DNA of 64,000 bases from Larkinella rosea (lineage in GTDB: Bacteria > Bacteroidota > Bacteroidia > Cytophagales > Spirosomataceae), in NCBI RefSeq assembly GCF_003858635.1, contig NZ_RQJO01000011.1, positions 1 through 64,000 on the forward strand. The letters are read 5' to 3'. The notes under the pieces were generated by a model. It did no database searches, was not told where the DNA came from, and worked only from the letters and a program-made list of their open reading frames with translations. Shown in pieces: positions 15,429 through 24,291 of this stretch. Position 1 is the first letter of the stretch, and each line of letters begins with the position of its first letter. The position numbers and the translations under genes were made by a program.

Positions 15429-18400
15429 ATGAAAAGAAAGTTACGCAATTGCGTTCTGTTGTTGCTCGGACTTGTTATCTGGACCATCGAGGTTCAGGCC
15501 CAAAACCGGCAGGTGGCCGGCAAAGTGATTGATGAAACCGGGGCTGCGGTGCCCGGTGCCAACGTTGTAGCAAAAGGAACTACCATCGGAACCAATACCG
15601 ACGGAGCGGGCAATTTTACCATTTCGGTACCGGCCGGAAACCGGACTTTAATCGTTTCGTCCATTGGCTTTAAAACCCAGGAAATCGACGTTTCACCCGG
15701 CATGTCGAAGGTAACCGTCAAGCTTCTGCCGGACGTTAAAAGTCTGTCGGAGGTCGTAGTAACGGCCCTCGGGGTTCAGCGGGATACCCGAAATGTGGGG
15801 TACGCCGTTCAGCAGATTGACGGCAAAAATATTCAGGAAGCCCGCGAGGTCAATTTTATCAACTCGCTGCAGGGCAAGCTGGCGGGGGTGCAGATCGGCG
15901 GCAACAGCGGTTCGATGGGCGGTTCGTCACGGGTTACTATTCGTGGTTTGAAATCTATTTCCGGTAACAACAACGCGCTGTTTATTGTGGACGGCGTGCC
16001 GATGGCGAACATGAACCTCAATTCTTACGGCGTAACGGGCGGGCAGGGAACCGGTGGCGGTGGTTACGATTACGGCAACCCGGCGCAGTTGATCAACCCG
16101 AATGACGTGGAAAATATTTCGGTTCTGAAAGGAGCGGCCGCCACCGCCCTGTACGGAAGCCGGGGGCAGAACGGGGTCATTTACATCACGACCAAATCGG
16201 GAAAAGGCTCGGGCAACATTTCGATCAATTACGACCTCAACATGCAGGTCGATCAGGTTTCCCTGCTGCCCAAGCTCCAGAATTCGTACGGGGGAGGAGG
16301 GAGCTCTACGTTTACCAAATTGTACGTCAATCAGAATCCAAGCGGTTTTTTGCCCGGCGGAGGCACGTTTGACGACAACGACGGCAAAGGAAAATACGAC
16401 CTGATTCCCGACTACGCGACCGACGAATCCTGGGGCCCAAAACTGGACGGAACGCTGGTGCGGCATTACTGGTCGTGGGACCAGGACCGGAACAATCCGA
16501 ACTTCGGAAAAACCGCCCCCTGGAGCGCTCATCCCAACAATGCGAAGGATTTCTTCAAAACCGGTTTTACGTTTTCCAACAATTTGTCGGTCGCCAGCAG
16601 CACCGACAAAGGCTCCATCCGGTTTTCGCTGGGGCAAACGAAGCAGAACTTTATTTATCCCGGCAGTAAGCTGAATCGTTACTTTATCAGCCTGAATACG
16701 ACTTACAAGTTTACCGACAAATTCACGTTCAGCGGGGGAATCAATTACGTGCACGACGACTCCAAGGGGCGGCCCGGCACCGGTTTTTTCGGCAACAATC
16801 CCATGCTGTTTTACGTCATGTACGGCCAGCGGCAGATCGACGATGCGTACCTGAAAGAGTATAAATATGCGGACGGCACGGAGCAGTCGTGGAACCGGAC
16901 GGCCTGGAATATCCAAAAACCGGCCTTTACGCAAAATCCGTACTGGAATCAGTATGAGAGCTTTAATACCGACCAGAACAACCGGTATTTCGGCAATGCC
17001 GGATTGACGTACAAAATCACCGACTGGCTTTCGGCTGACGTCCGCATGTTTTCGGATTACCTGAATCACCTCGACGAAGTCAGAAGTGCGAAAGGGTTTT
17101 TCGTCGGATCGTACGCCAAACGGGTGGCCGTCAACAGCGAAACGAACTACCAGGGTACACTGAATCTCAACAAATCGTTTCTGGATTCCAAACTCACGCT
17201 GGAAGCCGTGGCGGGTGGAAACATCCTGAGCATCAAATCGAGTGTGGATGCGGGCACGACGAACGGCGGCCTTCAGAATCCGCTGGTATATGTGTTGCAA
17301 AATTCGGCTACACCGGCCACGATTACGAATAACTACGGCAATCGGCAAACCAATTCCATTTTTGCTTCGGCCACGCTGGGGTACAAAAAATACCTGTACC
17401 TGACGGTAACGGGGCGAAACGACTGGGCTTCGACCCTGCAGCAGACTGGCAACTACTCTTATTTTTACCCATCCCTGGCCGGCTCGTTTATCTTCTCGGA
17501 TGTGCTGCCCAAAAGCAACTGGCTGACTCTCGGCAAAGCGCGTTTGTCGTATGCGCAGGTCGGCAATGACGCCATTCCGTACAGCGTTTCCCGTTATTAT
17601 GATTACGTAGCTCCGTTCAATACATTTCCGCTGCAAAGTACCTCCGACAAATTATTCAATAACAAATTAAAACCAGAGCTTTCGTCGGAAATCGAAGGCG
17701 GTTTTGACTTCAAATTTTTCGGCGATCTGATCGGAATCAATGCGACCTATTACGACCGCCGGACCAAGAACCAGATCTGGGATATACAGACTCCGGCCGA
17801 AAGTGGGTTTACGACCAAGGTTGTTAACGGCGGTACCGTACAGAATAAGGGGATTGAACTGACACTTTCGGTCGCTCCCGTTACCACGCGGAGCTTTAGC
17901 TGGAGAACCGCTCTGAATTTTTCGAAAAACAAAAATACCGTTCTCGACCTGAACACGGACAACATCCAGGGCATCGAACGGTTTGTTATTGGTACGGAAA
18001 GACGCACGAACAAAGTGTCGATGGTGGCGCAGAAAGGCATGTCGCTGGGCACCATGCTGGGCACCGATTTTGTCTACGATGCCAAAGGAAATAAGATTGT
18101 TGGCGCCAATGGGACGTACGATGTAACACCGGCACCGGTTATCATCGGCGATGCCAATCCGGACTTCATCGGCGGTTTCTCCAACACGTTTAGTTTCAAA
18201 AACCTGTATCTTTCGGCTTTAATTGACTTTCAAAAAGGGGGCGATTTTTTCTCGTACACCAATTTGTACGGCTATAAATCCGGGATGCTAAAAGAAACCG
18301 CCGAGGGGGACATTCGGGAAAAGGGACTGATCAATCCGGGCGTAAAAGCTGACGGAACGCCGAATGATGTGGTCGTTACGGCCCGGACGCACTTCAACGC

Positions 18401-18686
18401 CGACGGCGGAAACCGCATCAGCAGCGCCAATCTGTACGACGGCAGCTACATCTACTTACGCGAAGTTCGGCTGGGCTGGAATTTCCCGGATGCCGTCGCC
18501 AAAAAGATCCGGATGCAGGCACTGCGATTCACGCTGACGGGGCGCAATCTGTGGCTCATCAAAAGCAGCGCACCGAATGTGGACCCGGCCAATATTACCA
18601 ATTCCATCAGCAACCAGATTGGTTTTGAAGGCGGTGCGTTGCCCCCCGTGCGCAGTTACGGCTTTAACATCAACATGACTTTCTAA
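15429..18686 (+). CDS. SusC/RagA-family TonB-dependent outer-membrane transporter
   Basis: 1085 aa. Signal peptide (1-25), then a carboxypeptidase-regulatory-like beta sandwich (~28-105: VAGKVIDETGAAVPGANVVA, LIVSSIGFKTQEI), then a linker with SLSEVVVTALG. The plug domain (~115-230) has NALFIVDGVPM, NPNDVENISVLKG and ALYGSRGQNGVI. The rest is a 22-strand barrel ending in VRSYGFNINMTF with a terminal aromatic. It imports glycans or peptides with TonB energy together with the SusD partner downstream. No enzyme gene of a polysaccharide locus is directly adjacent, so the substrate cannot be named. Confidence 0.95.
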   Translation: MKRKLRNCVLLLLGLVIWTIEVQAQNRQVAGKVIDETGAAVPGANVVAKGTTIGTNTDGAGNFTISVPAGNRTLIVSSIGFKTQEIDVSPGMSKVTVKLLPDVKSLSEVVVTALGVQRDTRNVGYAVQQIDGKNIQEAREVNFINSLQGKLAGVQIGGNSGSMGGSSRVTIRGLKSISGNNNALFIVDGVPMANMNLNSYGVTGGQGTGGGGYDYGNPAQLINPNDVENISVLKGAAATALYGSRGQNGVIYITTKSGKGSGNISINYDLNMQVDQVSLLPKLQNSYGGGGSSTFTKLYVNQNPSGFLPGGGTFDDNDGKGKYDLIPDYATDESWGPKLDGTLVRHYWSWDQDRNNPNFGKTAPWSAHPNNAKDFFKTGFTFSNNLSVASSTDKGSIRFSLGQTKQNFIYPGSKLNRYFISLNTTYKFTDKFTFSGGINYVHDDSKGRPGTGFFGNNPMLFYVMYGQRQIDDAYLKEYKYADGTEQSWNRTAWNIQKPAFTQNPYWNQYESFNTDQNNRYFGNAGLTYKITDWLSADVRMFSDYLNHLDEVRSAKGFFVGSYAKRVAVNSETNYQGTLNLNKSFLDSKLTLEAVAGGNILSIKSSVDAGTTNGGLQNPLVYVLQNSATPATITNNYGNRQTNSIFASATLGYKKYLYLTVTGRNDWASTLQQTGNYSYFYPSLAGSFIFSDVLPKSNWLTLGKARLSYAQVGNDAIPYSVSRYYDYVAPFNTFPLQSTSDKLFNNKLKPELSSEIEGGFDFKFFGDLIGINATYYDRRTKNQIWDIQTPAESGFTTKVVNGGTVQNKGIELTLSVAPVTTRSFSWRTALNFSKNKNTVLDLNTDNIQGIERFVIGTERRTNKVSMVAQKGMSLGTMLGTDFVYDAKGNKIVGANGTYDVTPAPVIIGDANPDFIGGFSNTFSFKNLYLSALIDFQKGGDFFSYTNLYGYKSGMLKETAEGDIREKGLINPGVKADGTPNDVVVTARTHFNADGGNRISSANLYDGSYIYLREVRLGWNFPDAVAKKIRMQALRFTLTGRNLWLIKSSAPNVDPANITNSISNQIGFEGGALPPVRSYGFNINMTF

Positions 18687-18723
18687 GACCGGTTCGGGAA
18701 CTCCAACTGATAACATTATCGCC

Positions 18724-20166
18724 ATGAAATTCAATACCATTTTCCTGTTGGCGGCTCTGCTCGTCGCTTTTTCAGGATGTCAAAACTTCGAGGAATTAAA
18801 TACCGATCCGGCGCGATCCAGCGAAACCCAACCGGAATTTTTACTGTCTAGTGCCCAGAAACGAGCGTCGGACCTGATGTATGACACGTATTTAAACGGA
18901 CGAATCGGCATGGAAGTGTCGCAATACTGGACAGGAACCGACAAAACTTCCGACGCGCGGTTTTTGTTCACCAACGACGGTTTGTGGACGGGTCTGTATT
19001 CCGGCCCGCTGATGGATTTGCAGGAAATTCAGAATTATTACAACCGGCATCCGGAAGAAAGCAATCCGCATACACTGGCTGTCGCCGAAATCCTGAAAGC
19101 CTGGCTGTTTCACGTTTTGACCGATGCCTACATCGACATTCCGTATTCACAGGCGCTCAAAGGTGACGACATTCCGCAGCCGGTTTTTGACAAAGGCAAA
19201 GATGTGTATGCCGGGATTCTGGCATCGCTGAAAAAACAGATAGATGTTCTGGGGGCGCCTTCCAACCCTATTCGGGGCGATATTATTGCCAATGGCGACG
19301 CCAAACAGTGGGTCCGGATTGCCAACGCGCTCCGCATCCGAATTGCTTTACGGGCCGCCGATGTTCAGCCTGCCGAATCGAAAGCGGTGATTGAAGAAGC
19401 GGTGAAGAATACCTTTACCGGTATTAATCAGGATGCCTTTTTCCCGTATAACCTAACCGCAACAACCAGCCGGTTTCCATACAATGACGTCGAACGGCCG
19501 TTGGTCGAATTCGCGGTTACCTCCACGCTGGTTGATTATTTGAAATCCATTAACGATCCCCGTTTGCCGATTTACGCCCGGCCTGACGACACCAAAGGAA
19601 CGTATATCGGAAAGGTGTATGGTACCGAAGCCAATTCGCCACTCATGACTATGTTGTCGAAACCGGGCGTGGTTGCCTTCAGCGGTTCGGCCAAGGGATA
19701 TATGATCACTTACGCCGAAATTGCGTTTGCCAAAGCCGAAGCAGCCGCCCGTGGCATGAATGTCGGAACCGGCACGGCGGAAGATTTGTACAAGGAAGCC
19801 GTGACCGCTTCCCTGGCGCAATGGGGTGTGGTGGATGCGAAAGTGGTGGCGACCTACCTGGAAAGCGTGCCGTATAAAGCGGGAAACTGGAAAAACGTGA
19901 TTGGTACCCAAAAGTGGCTGGCGCTCTATATGCAGGGCTTACAGGCCTGGATGGAACGGCTGCGGCTGGATATTAAAAAACCGAACGGCGACATCCTGTT
20001 TATCGATCCGGCATCCGGCAGTCTGGACCCGGATATAAAAGATGTGCCCAAACGGTTGAAATACCCGAGCAGCAGCCGGGTGAGCAATACCGTCAATAGC
20101 GCGGCAGCCGCCAAAAACATTGGCGGTGATACGCAGGCCGTCAAAAACTGGTGGGATACCTTGTAG
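18724..20166 (+). CDS. SusD/RagB-family nutrient-binding lipoprotein (SusD_2 type)
   Basis: 480 aa. Signal peptide with lipobox (LLVAFSGCQ, Cys20), then the conserved FEELNTDPARS start and a helical TPR-like body. It contains the features of the shorter SusD-like_2 group: EFLLSSAQKR near 38, YWTGTDKT, LKAWLFHVLTDAYIDIPYSQAL, and NALRIRIALRAADV. It caps the SusC barrel and captures substrate at the cell surface. It starts 37 bp after the SusC stop and ends 30 bp before a strong terminator. Confidence 0.93.
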   Translation: MKFNTIFLLAALLVAFSGCQNFEELNTDPARSSETQPEFLLSSAQKRASDLMYDTYLNGRIGMEVSQYWTGTDKTSDARFLFTNDGLWTGLYSGPLMDLQEIQNYYNRHPEESNPHTLAVAEILKAWLFHVLTDAYIDIPYSQALKGDDIPQPVFDKGKDVYAGILASLKKQIDVLGAPSNPIRGDIIANGDAKQWVRIANALRIRIALRAADVQPAESKAVIEEAVKNTFTGINQDAFFPYNLTATTSRFPYNDVERPLVEFAVTSTLVDYLKSINDPRLPIYARPDDTKGTYIGKVYGTEANSPLMTMLSKPGVVAFSGSAKGYMITYAEIAFAKAEAAARGMNVGTGTAEDLYKEAVTASLAQWGVVDAKVVATYLESVPYKAGNWKNVIGTQKWLALYMQGLQAWMERLRLDIKKPNGDILFIDPASGSLDPDIKDVPKRLKYPSSSRVSNTVNSAAAAKNIGGDTQAVKNWWDTL

Positions 20167-20195
20167 ATCAGAAGCTCGGATAACTGAAATAAGAT

Positions 20196-20234
20196 GCCCG
20201 CTTTGAAAACCGATTTTCAAAGCGGGCTTTTTTT
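20196..20234 (+). terminator. Rho-independent terminator of the susCD operon
   Basis: A perfect stem, GCCCGCTTTGAAAA (20196-20209) pairing with TTTTCAAAGCGGGC (20214-20227), is followed by seven T. It closes the plus-strand operon just before the convergent minus-strand gene group. Confidence 0.92.
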
Positions 20235-20239
20235 ACAGT

Positions 20240-20434
20240 TCATTCTCGTCGGTAAAGCCGGAAAGGATGGCCCTGACGATAGAGAAACAGTTGAATAAGT
20301 ACGCCCAATCGAATGCTGATGGCGTAACAGAATAGTCTGAAAACCACCAGCGGTTTATTCTGGAAAACGATCAGCAGGAGAATTTTAAACGCCATGACGA
20401 GGGTAATGGATGCGGATTGGAGAAAAGATGCCAT
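20240..20434 (-). CDS. putative small membrane protein at the end of the PARP gene group
   Basis: 64 aa with two hydrophobic stretches (ITLVMAFKILLLIVF and FRLFCYAISIRLGVLIQLFLY) and a basic tail. It begins 4 bp after the stop of the gene at 20439-20900, so it may be translated with it. The ORF ends against the terminator of the opposite operon. No family recognised; a chance ORF is possible. Confidence 0.4.
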   Translation of the reverse strand: MASFLQSASITLVMAFKILLLIVFQNKPLVVFRLFCYAISIRLGVLIQLFLYRQGHPFRLYRRE

Positions 20435-20438
20435 CGGT

Positions 20439-20900
20439 TTAGGCCAGTGCTTTCCGAAACAATTCTTCCCGATTGCGCAGATTGCTCCGGCTTACTTCCG
20501 ACCCGCAACTCCCCGCGCTGTGTTCGCAAAAGGCCCGCAGACTGGTTGGCAACGAATCGTATTTTGCCAGGGCCGTCAGCCAGACCGCCCGGTCCTGATA
20601 CGGAGCCAGCAGGGCGCGGGCGCGGTTTAAATACCGGTGCTGGCGCGGTTTCCAGACCGGACGATCTCCATAAACCGCTCCCTCACCGTTCAGGAGGTTG
20701 GGCAGGGCCTGGGGCGGAGCCATGGGCAACAGCTCCGCCAGCAGAAAAAGCCCCAGTTCGACATTCAGCAAGCGGTTGGCCAACTGCCCCGGCAATTCGT
20801 ACTGAAACCGGAGTTGCGTCGCCAGCGGTTCCTGCCAGTGCAGCGAAAACGGGCTCAACTGGCGGGCAATCAGAATGTCGGAAATGGGTAGCGCGTTCAT
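20439..20900 (-). CDS. uncharacterised protein, paralogue of the gene at 22670-23098
   Basis: 153 aa, no signal peptide or membrane helix. It aligns with the protein at 22670-23098: LLNVELGLFLLAELLP against LFDVELGLFLLSELMP, then PxALPxLL, then W(K/T)PRQH(R/K) and LALL/ALLAPY. The fold should be all-helical. It has its own upstream region with a 17-bp dyad (20962-20978) identical to that upstream of the paralogue, so both belong to one regulon. No function known to me; association with a PARP enzyme suggests a target, inhibitor or partner. Confidence 0.7.
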   Translation of the reverse strand: MNALPISDILIARQLSPFSLHWQEPLATQLRFQYELPGQLANRLLNVELGLFLLAELLPMAPPQALPNLLNGEGAVYGDRPVWKPRQHRYLNRARALLAPYQDRAVWLTALAKYDSLPTSLRAFCEHSAGSCGSEVSRSNLRNREELFRKALA

Positions 20901-20961
20901 AAGTATGTTGTTTACTGTCGGTCAGTTCGACGTTTAACCTGAACAAAAATAAACCCACTAG

Positions 20962-20978
20962 AACGTAATCTTTTTACG
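20962..20978. promoter_or_regulatory. candidate WYL-regulator operator, site 1
   Basis: AACGTAATCTTTTTACG contains the dyad CGTAA-N5-TTACG. The identical 17 bp occur at 23188-23204 in front of the divergent WYL regulator. This copy lies 62 bp upstream of the start of the 20439-20900 gene and just after the stop of the preceding gene. Confidence 0.7.
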
Positions 20979-20981
20979 TTG

Positions 20982-21269
20982 TCAGAAAATTCTTGAATTA
21001 TTTTTGGGCAGATTGAGCCTATAATTTGGCAGGGCCGTCAGGTTGGGGAAATAATAAACCCGGTACGTTCCGTTGTCATTCATGGCCCAGTTTTCCCCTT
21101 GCGCTACCGCGAACAACAAATCCGATACGTCGGATTGGTAAGCCTGATAACCCCGTTTGCGGAGGTGGATTTTGACGTCCAGCGTCGTGGTACTGCCTTC
21201 GGCCAGAATCAGGGTAGTAGCGGCCATGCGCACGGCCTGCTGGTTGATTTTCTTCGCTCCTGCGTTCAT
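20982..21269 (-). CDS. small winged-helix-like protein coupled to the PARP gene
   Basis: 95 aa. The middle (TTTLDVKIHLRKRGYQAYQS, then DVSDLLFAVAQGENWAMNDN and TYRVYYF) reads like a compact winged helix: helices with LRKRGY and DVSDLL followed by a two-strand wing ending in Tyr. DNA binding is inference. It starts 2 bp after the PARP stop, so translational coupling is very likely. No catalytic motif. I cannot name a family. Confidence 0.65.
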   Translation of the reverse strand: MNAGAKKINQQAVRMAATTLILAEGSTTTLDVKIHLRKRGYQAYQSDVSDLLFAVAQGENWAMNDNGTYRVYYFPNLTALPNYRLNLPKNNSRIF

Positions 21270-21271
21270 CG

Positions 21272-22627
21272 TTAGCGTTTAATTCGGACCATATACCGCA
21301 CCGTACACTGGGCGGAATTATATACGATAAATTCATTTTTGAGCAGGCTGACACCCCGTTGAGCAAACACCGAGTCATATTTGGGGTCAATGTTTTTCAG
21401 GGCATTGCCGTCCAGCTGCATGTGCCAGGCATCGTGTTGGGTCAATTTCAGCTGTTCGCCCACATGCACCTCGTAAATTCCCAGGTAGCCTTCTTGCTGC
21501 TTTCCATTGGCCCAGACGGCACCGTGTAACGAGGTATAATTGAGTGATTTACTGAATTGATCGGCGAAATAAATCCCGTATCCGAACATTTTGCCCGTAA
21601 TGACGGCGTTGGCGGGGCGGAGCAACAAACCGGTTTTTAAAATCGACAGCCAGTTTTCGCTGCGGCTACCGTGCCAGAGCAACTGGGTTTTGCGGTTTGA
21701 ACGACTGCGGGTGTAGGTATCAAACGCGGTTTGGGTGTCCGTCTGGCAAATGCTGAAAGCGGCATCGAACTTGTCGGCATCGTTCCCCATCATTCGCTTG
21801 ATCAGCGTCAGAACGCGTTTATCGGTGACGGGCTGCACCTCGAGCTTCATCATTTCGAGTAAATTGGCGGACGGATGATCAGGCGTTTCGTTCGACTGAT
21901 TCAATTCAACCTGCCCCCGCATGACGTCGAGCGTATCCTGTTCGGCGGCCAGCTGATCGCGCAAAAGCTGGATGTCTTCGGGCGTTTCCGGCGATTTGGC
22001 CAACAGATGCCGGCCCACTTTCCCCATCTTCCGGGGAATGACCTTGAATAAATCCAGCAGCTTCGGATTGTAAGCGTCTATGGCTACGCCGGGTGCCACC
22101 AGTTCCGCCAGTTCATTGAGAAGGTGCTGGGCGGTTTCGACCTGTTTGCGCGTTACCTCCTGCGCCGTTACAACGTAGTTCTGGTAAATGGATTGATTGG
22201 CAAATTCCATCAACCGGCTCATCAGACCGCGCACCTCGGCATCGGAAATGGTGTTGGGATCGGCCGTTGCCGTTTTTTCGGCGTACAGATGGGTTTGATC
22301 CAAATAGCCTTTGGCTACTTTCTCCCGAATTTTTCGTTCCCATTGGGCCATCGGATACGTAGTGACGCTTTTTGAACCGCCAACCCGTCCGTAATGAACG
22401 GTAAAGGTGTCGTCCGGCTGCTCCCGCATTTCATAGTATTTGTTGTTGTTTTCGGCGGTTACCATGATCAGTTTCACGGTACGAAGTTTTTTTGCGGGAG
22501 CAGCAGACGGTTTTGCGGAGGAATCTGTTTGAACGGGTGAATTGGGATTGACCGGTGCGGGCACCGTTTTAAGCAAGGTGGCAGGAGCAATGAAATGGGT
22601 TATGTGCCGGAGCAGTTGATTCAGCAT
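21272..22627 (-). CDS. poly(ADP-ribose) polymerase with WGR domain
   Basis: 451 aa. A Pro/Ala-rich start precedes a WGR domain (~52-112; YYEMREQPDDTFTVHYGRVG, QWERKIREKVAKGY), the DNA-end-sensing module of PARP1-3. Residues ~128-250 are helical like the PARP regulatory domain (LMEFANQSIYQN, LLNELAELV). The ADP-ribosyltransferase fold is at ~265-450: LLWHGSRSENW (His319), FGYGIYFADQFSKSLNY (Tyr353) and LKNEFIVYNSAQ (Glu432). The intact H-Y-E triad predicts genuine poly- rather than mono-ADP-ribosylation from NAD+, probably switched on by broken DNA. PARPs are rare in bacteria. It lies between an unknown gene and a small winged-helix-like gene. Confidence 0.9.
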   Translation of the reverse strand: MLNQLLRHITHFIAPATLLKTVPAPVNPNSPVQTDSSAKPSAAPAKKLRTVKLIMVTAENNNKYYEMREQPDDTFTVHYGRVGGSKSVTTYPMAQWERKIREKVAKGYLDQTHLYAEKTATADPNTISDAEVRGLMSRLMEFANQSIYQNYVVTAQEVTRKQVETAQHLLNELAELVAPGVAIDAYNPKLLDLFKVIPRKMGKVGRHLLAKSPETPEDIQLLRDQLAAEQDTLDVMRGQVELNQSNETPDHPSANLLEMMKLEVQPVTDKRVLTLIKRMMGNDADKFDAAFSICQTDTQTAFDTYTRSRSNRKTQLLWHGSRSENWLSILKTGLLLRPANAVITGKMFGYGIYFADQFSKSLNYTSLHGAVWANGKQQEGYLGIYEVHVGEQLKLTQHDAWHMQLDGNALKNIDPKYDSVFAQRGVSLLKNEFIVYNSAQCTVRYMVRIKR

Positions 22628-22669
22628 GTCCGTAAAGAATGAAGGTAAGACAGAGAAAAGGGTAAAAAG

Positions 22670-23098
22670 TCAGCTCAGCACTTTCCGCAGCACACTTAAT
22701 CGATTCCGCGAAAAACCGACGGTTTTCAACCGGAAAGAGCTATAGTCGCGGCTGATGTCGTAGGCTTGCAGATGAACCGGAACGGCCATGTAGGTCTCCA
22801 GCAAATCCCGCCAGTGTGTATACTGGGAAAAGTGGGTCAGCAGGGCCAGCCCGCGGCTCCGTAATTTGTGCTGCCGGGGTGTCCAGGCCGAATCGGTGGT
22901 ACTCAGCAAACCGGGCAGGGCGTCGGGCGAGGCCGAGGGCATCAGTTCCGAGAGCAGGAACAGACCGAGTTCAACATCGAAAAGCTGGCGGGCCGACAGT
23001 CTGGGGAGTCGGCGACCGGGACGCTGGCTGGTCAAACCAGTGTTGGCAGTCGTTGAGTGGCGGTAGAAGGCCGGGGCGAGGGAAGCAAGTGTGTTCAT
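22670..23098 (-). CDS. uncharacterised protein upstream of PARP, paralogue of 20439-20900
   Basis: 142 aa, cytosolic, mostly helical. It shares the core (D/N)VELGLFLL(S/A)EL, ALP(G/N)LL and W(T/K)PRQH(K/R) with the protein at 20439-20900. Its C-terminus differs (RDYSSFRLKTVGFSRNRLSV, basic). First gene of the PARP transcript, 42 bp before the PARP start; its start lies 90 bp from the operator-like dyad shared with the divergent WYL regulator. Function unknown. Confidence 0.75.
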   Translation of the reverse strand: MNTLASLAPAFYRHSTTANTGLTSQRPGRRLPRLSARQLFDVELGLFLLSELMPSASPDALPGLLSTTDSAWTPRQHKLRSRGLALLTHFSQYTHWRDLLETYMAVPVHLQAYDISRDYSSFRLKTVGFSRNRLSVLRKVLS

Positions 23099-23187
23099 GG
23101 CAAAAGGTGTTCAGTAGTACGTTGATCCGGCGATGCGGTTTTTAGACCTGATCTCCGGTTTGGACGATACAAAATTGATCCGGCCAA

Positions 23188-23204
23188 AACGTAATCTTTT
23201 TACG
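23188..23204. promoter_or_regulatory. candidate WYL-regulator operator, site 2
   Basis: Identical 17 bp to 20962-20978 (AACGTAATCTTTTTACG, dyad CGTAA-N5-TTACG). It lies in the 164-bp divergent region, 59 bp from the WYL regulator start and 90 bp from the PARP-operon start, well placed to control both directions. Confidence 0.72.
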
Positions 23205-23262
23205 GCCTTCTGTTTTTTTGAAATAATTTTCCCCTTTTTTGTCGGGACAAAAAACCGGATCT

Positions 23263-24285
23263 ATGCCCATCACCCGTTCCGCTTTCCAACGGTACCGCCT
23301 GATCGATGAAGTCATCAGTCGCTATCCCCGCCGGTATTCCAAACAGCAACTCTTTGACTTACTGCACGATCGCTGCGGGATTCGCTCGGTTTCGTCACTG
23401 GAAAAAGACATTCAGCGGCTCCGCGAAGACCATGATGCGCCCATTGCCTACGACAAACGCTGCAACGGCTATTATTACACCGATCCGCAGTTCCGGCTTC
23501 TGCGGCTCATGCTTACGCCCGACGACATGGAAGCCCTCGACTACGCCCGCGAAGTGCTGGCGGCTACCCAGGGGGCGTCGGTAGTGGCCGAACTGACCAA
23601 CGCCCTCCAGAAAGTGCGGCAGAGCCTGGATATAGTCCGCGAAGTGCGGCCCGAAGATGGCAATGCGGTGGGGCCGGGCCGGAAAGTGGTGTATGTCGAA
23701 GAGAAAGTGCTCGGCGGAAACCGGCAACACGTACCGGTTTTGATTCGGGCCGTCAACCAGAACCGGCAGGTGTCGTTTCACTACCGCAAGCACGTCGATG
23801 CGCTACCCGAATCGGCCGATCGCCCACGTACGCTGCATCCGATTTTGCTGCGCGAAGTGGCCGATAGCTGGTATGTGATCGGGTACGATGACACCAGCGG
23901 GAAGGAAAAAACCTACGCCCTGGATCGGATGAGCGACCTGGAAATTCTGGACGAACCCTGCGCCGTGCCACCTGCGGTTTTGGCGTATGTGGCGGAATTA
24001 TTCGACCATATTTACGGGATTACGGACACCACCGATCCGGTGGAAGAAATTGTGCTGTCGTTTTCGCCCCTGTTTGGCTATTACGTGAAAGCCAAACCCA
24101 TTCATCAGACGCAGGTGGTGTTGCGCGACGACGATACCGAGTGTGTTGTTCAACTGCGACTGGCTCCCAATCGCGACCTGTTGATGCACCTCCGCAGCTA
24201 CGGCGAACACGTGAAAGTGCTGAAACCGGCGAGTCTGGCACAAACAATCGTGACATCGTTGCGGGAGACGCTGGGGCGGTATTGA
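23263..24285 (+). CDS. WYL-domain transcriptional regulator
   Basis: 340 aa from ATG 23263 (MPITRSAFQRYRLIDEVISR). N-terminal winged helix-turn-helix (~10-75; YSKQQLFDLLHDRC, SVSSLEKDIQRLRED). The central WYL fold (~165-225) has VLIRAVNQNRQVSFHYRKH and LHPILLREVADSWYVIGYD, and a C-terminal WCX-like domain (~270-335) follows. WYL regulators sense nucleic acid or nucleotide ligands and control DNA-damage and phage-defence genes. Its position divergent to a PARP operon, with a shared dyad, makes it the likely local regulator and autoregulator. Confidence 0.9.
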   Translation: MPITRSAFQRYRLIDEVISRYPRRYSKQQLFDLLHDRCGIRSVSSLEKDIQRLREDHDAPIAYDKRCNGYYYTDPQFRLLRLMLTPDDMEALDYAREVLAATQGASVVAELTNALQKVRQSLDIVREVRPEDGNAVGPGRKVVYVEEKVLGGNRQHVPVLIRAVNQNRQVSFHYRKHVDALPESADRPRTLHPILLREVADSWYVIGYDDTSGKEKTYALDRMSDLEILDEPCAVPPAVLAYVAELFDHIYGITDTTDPVEEIVLSFSPLFGYYVKAKPIHQTQVVLRDDDTECVVQLRLAPNRDLLMHLRSYGEHVKVLKPASLAQTIVTSLRETLGRY

Positions 24286-24291
24286 GATTCA

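Noticed and set aside
15927-17636. Long minus-strand frame opposite the SusC gene
   Set aside because: No family resemblance and it mirrors the codon pattern of the SusC gene; antisense shadow.
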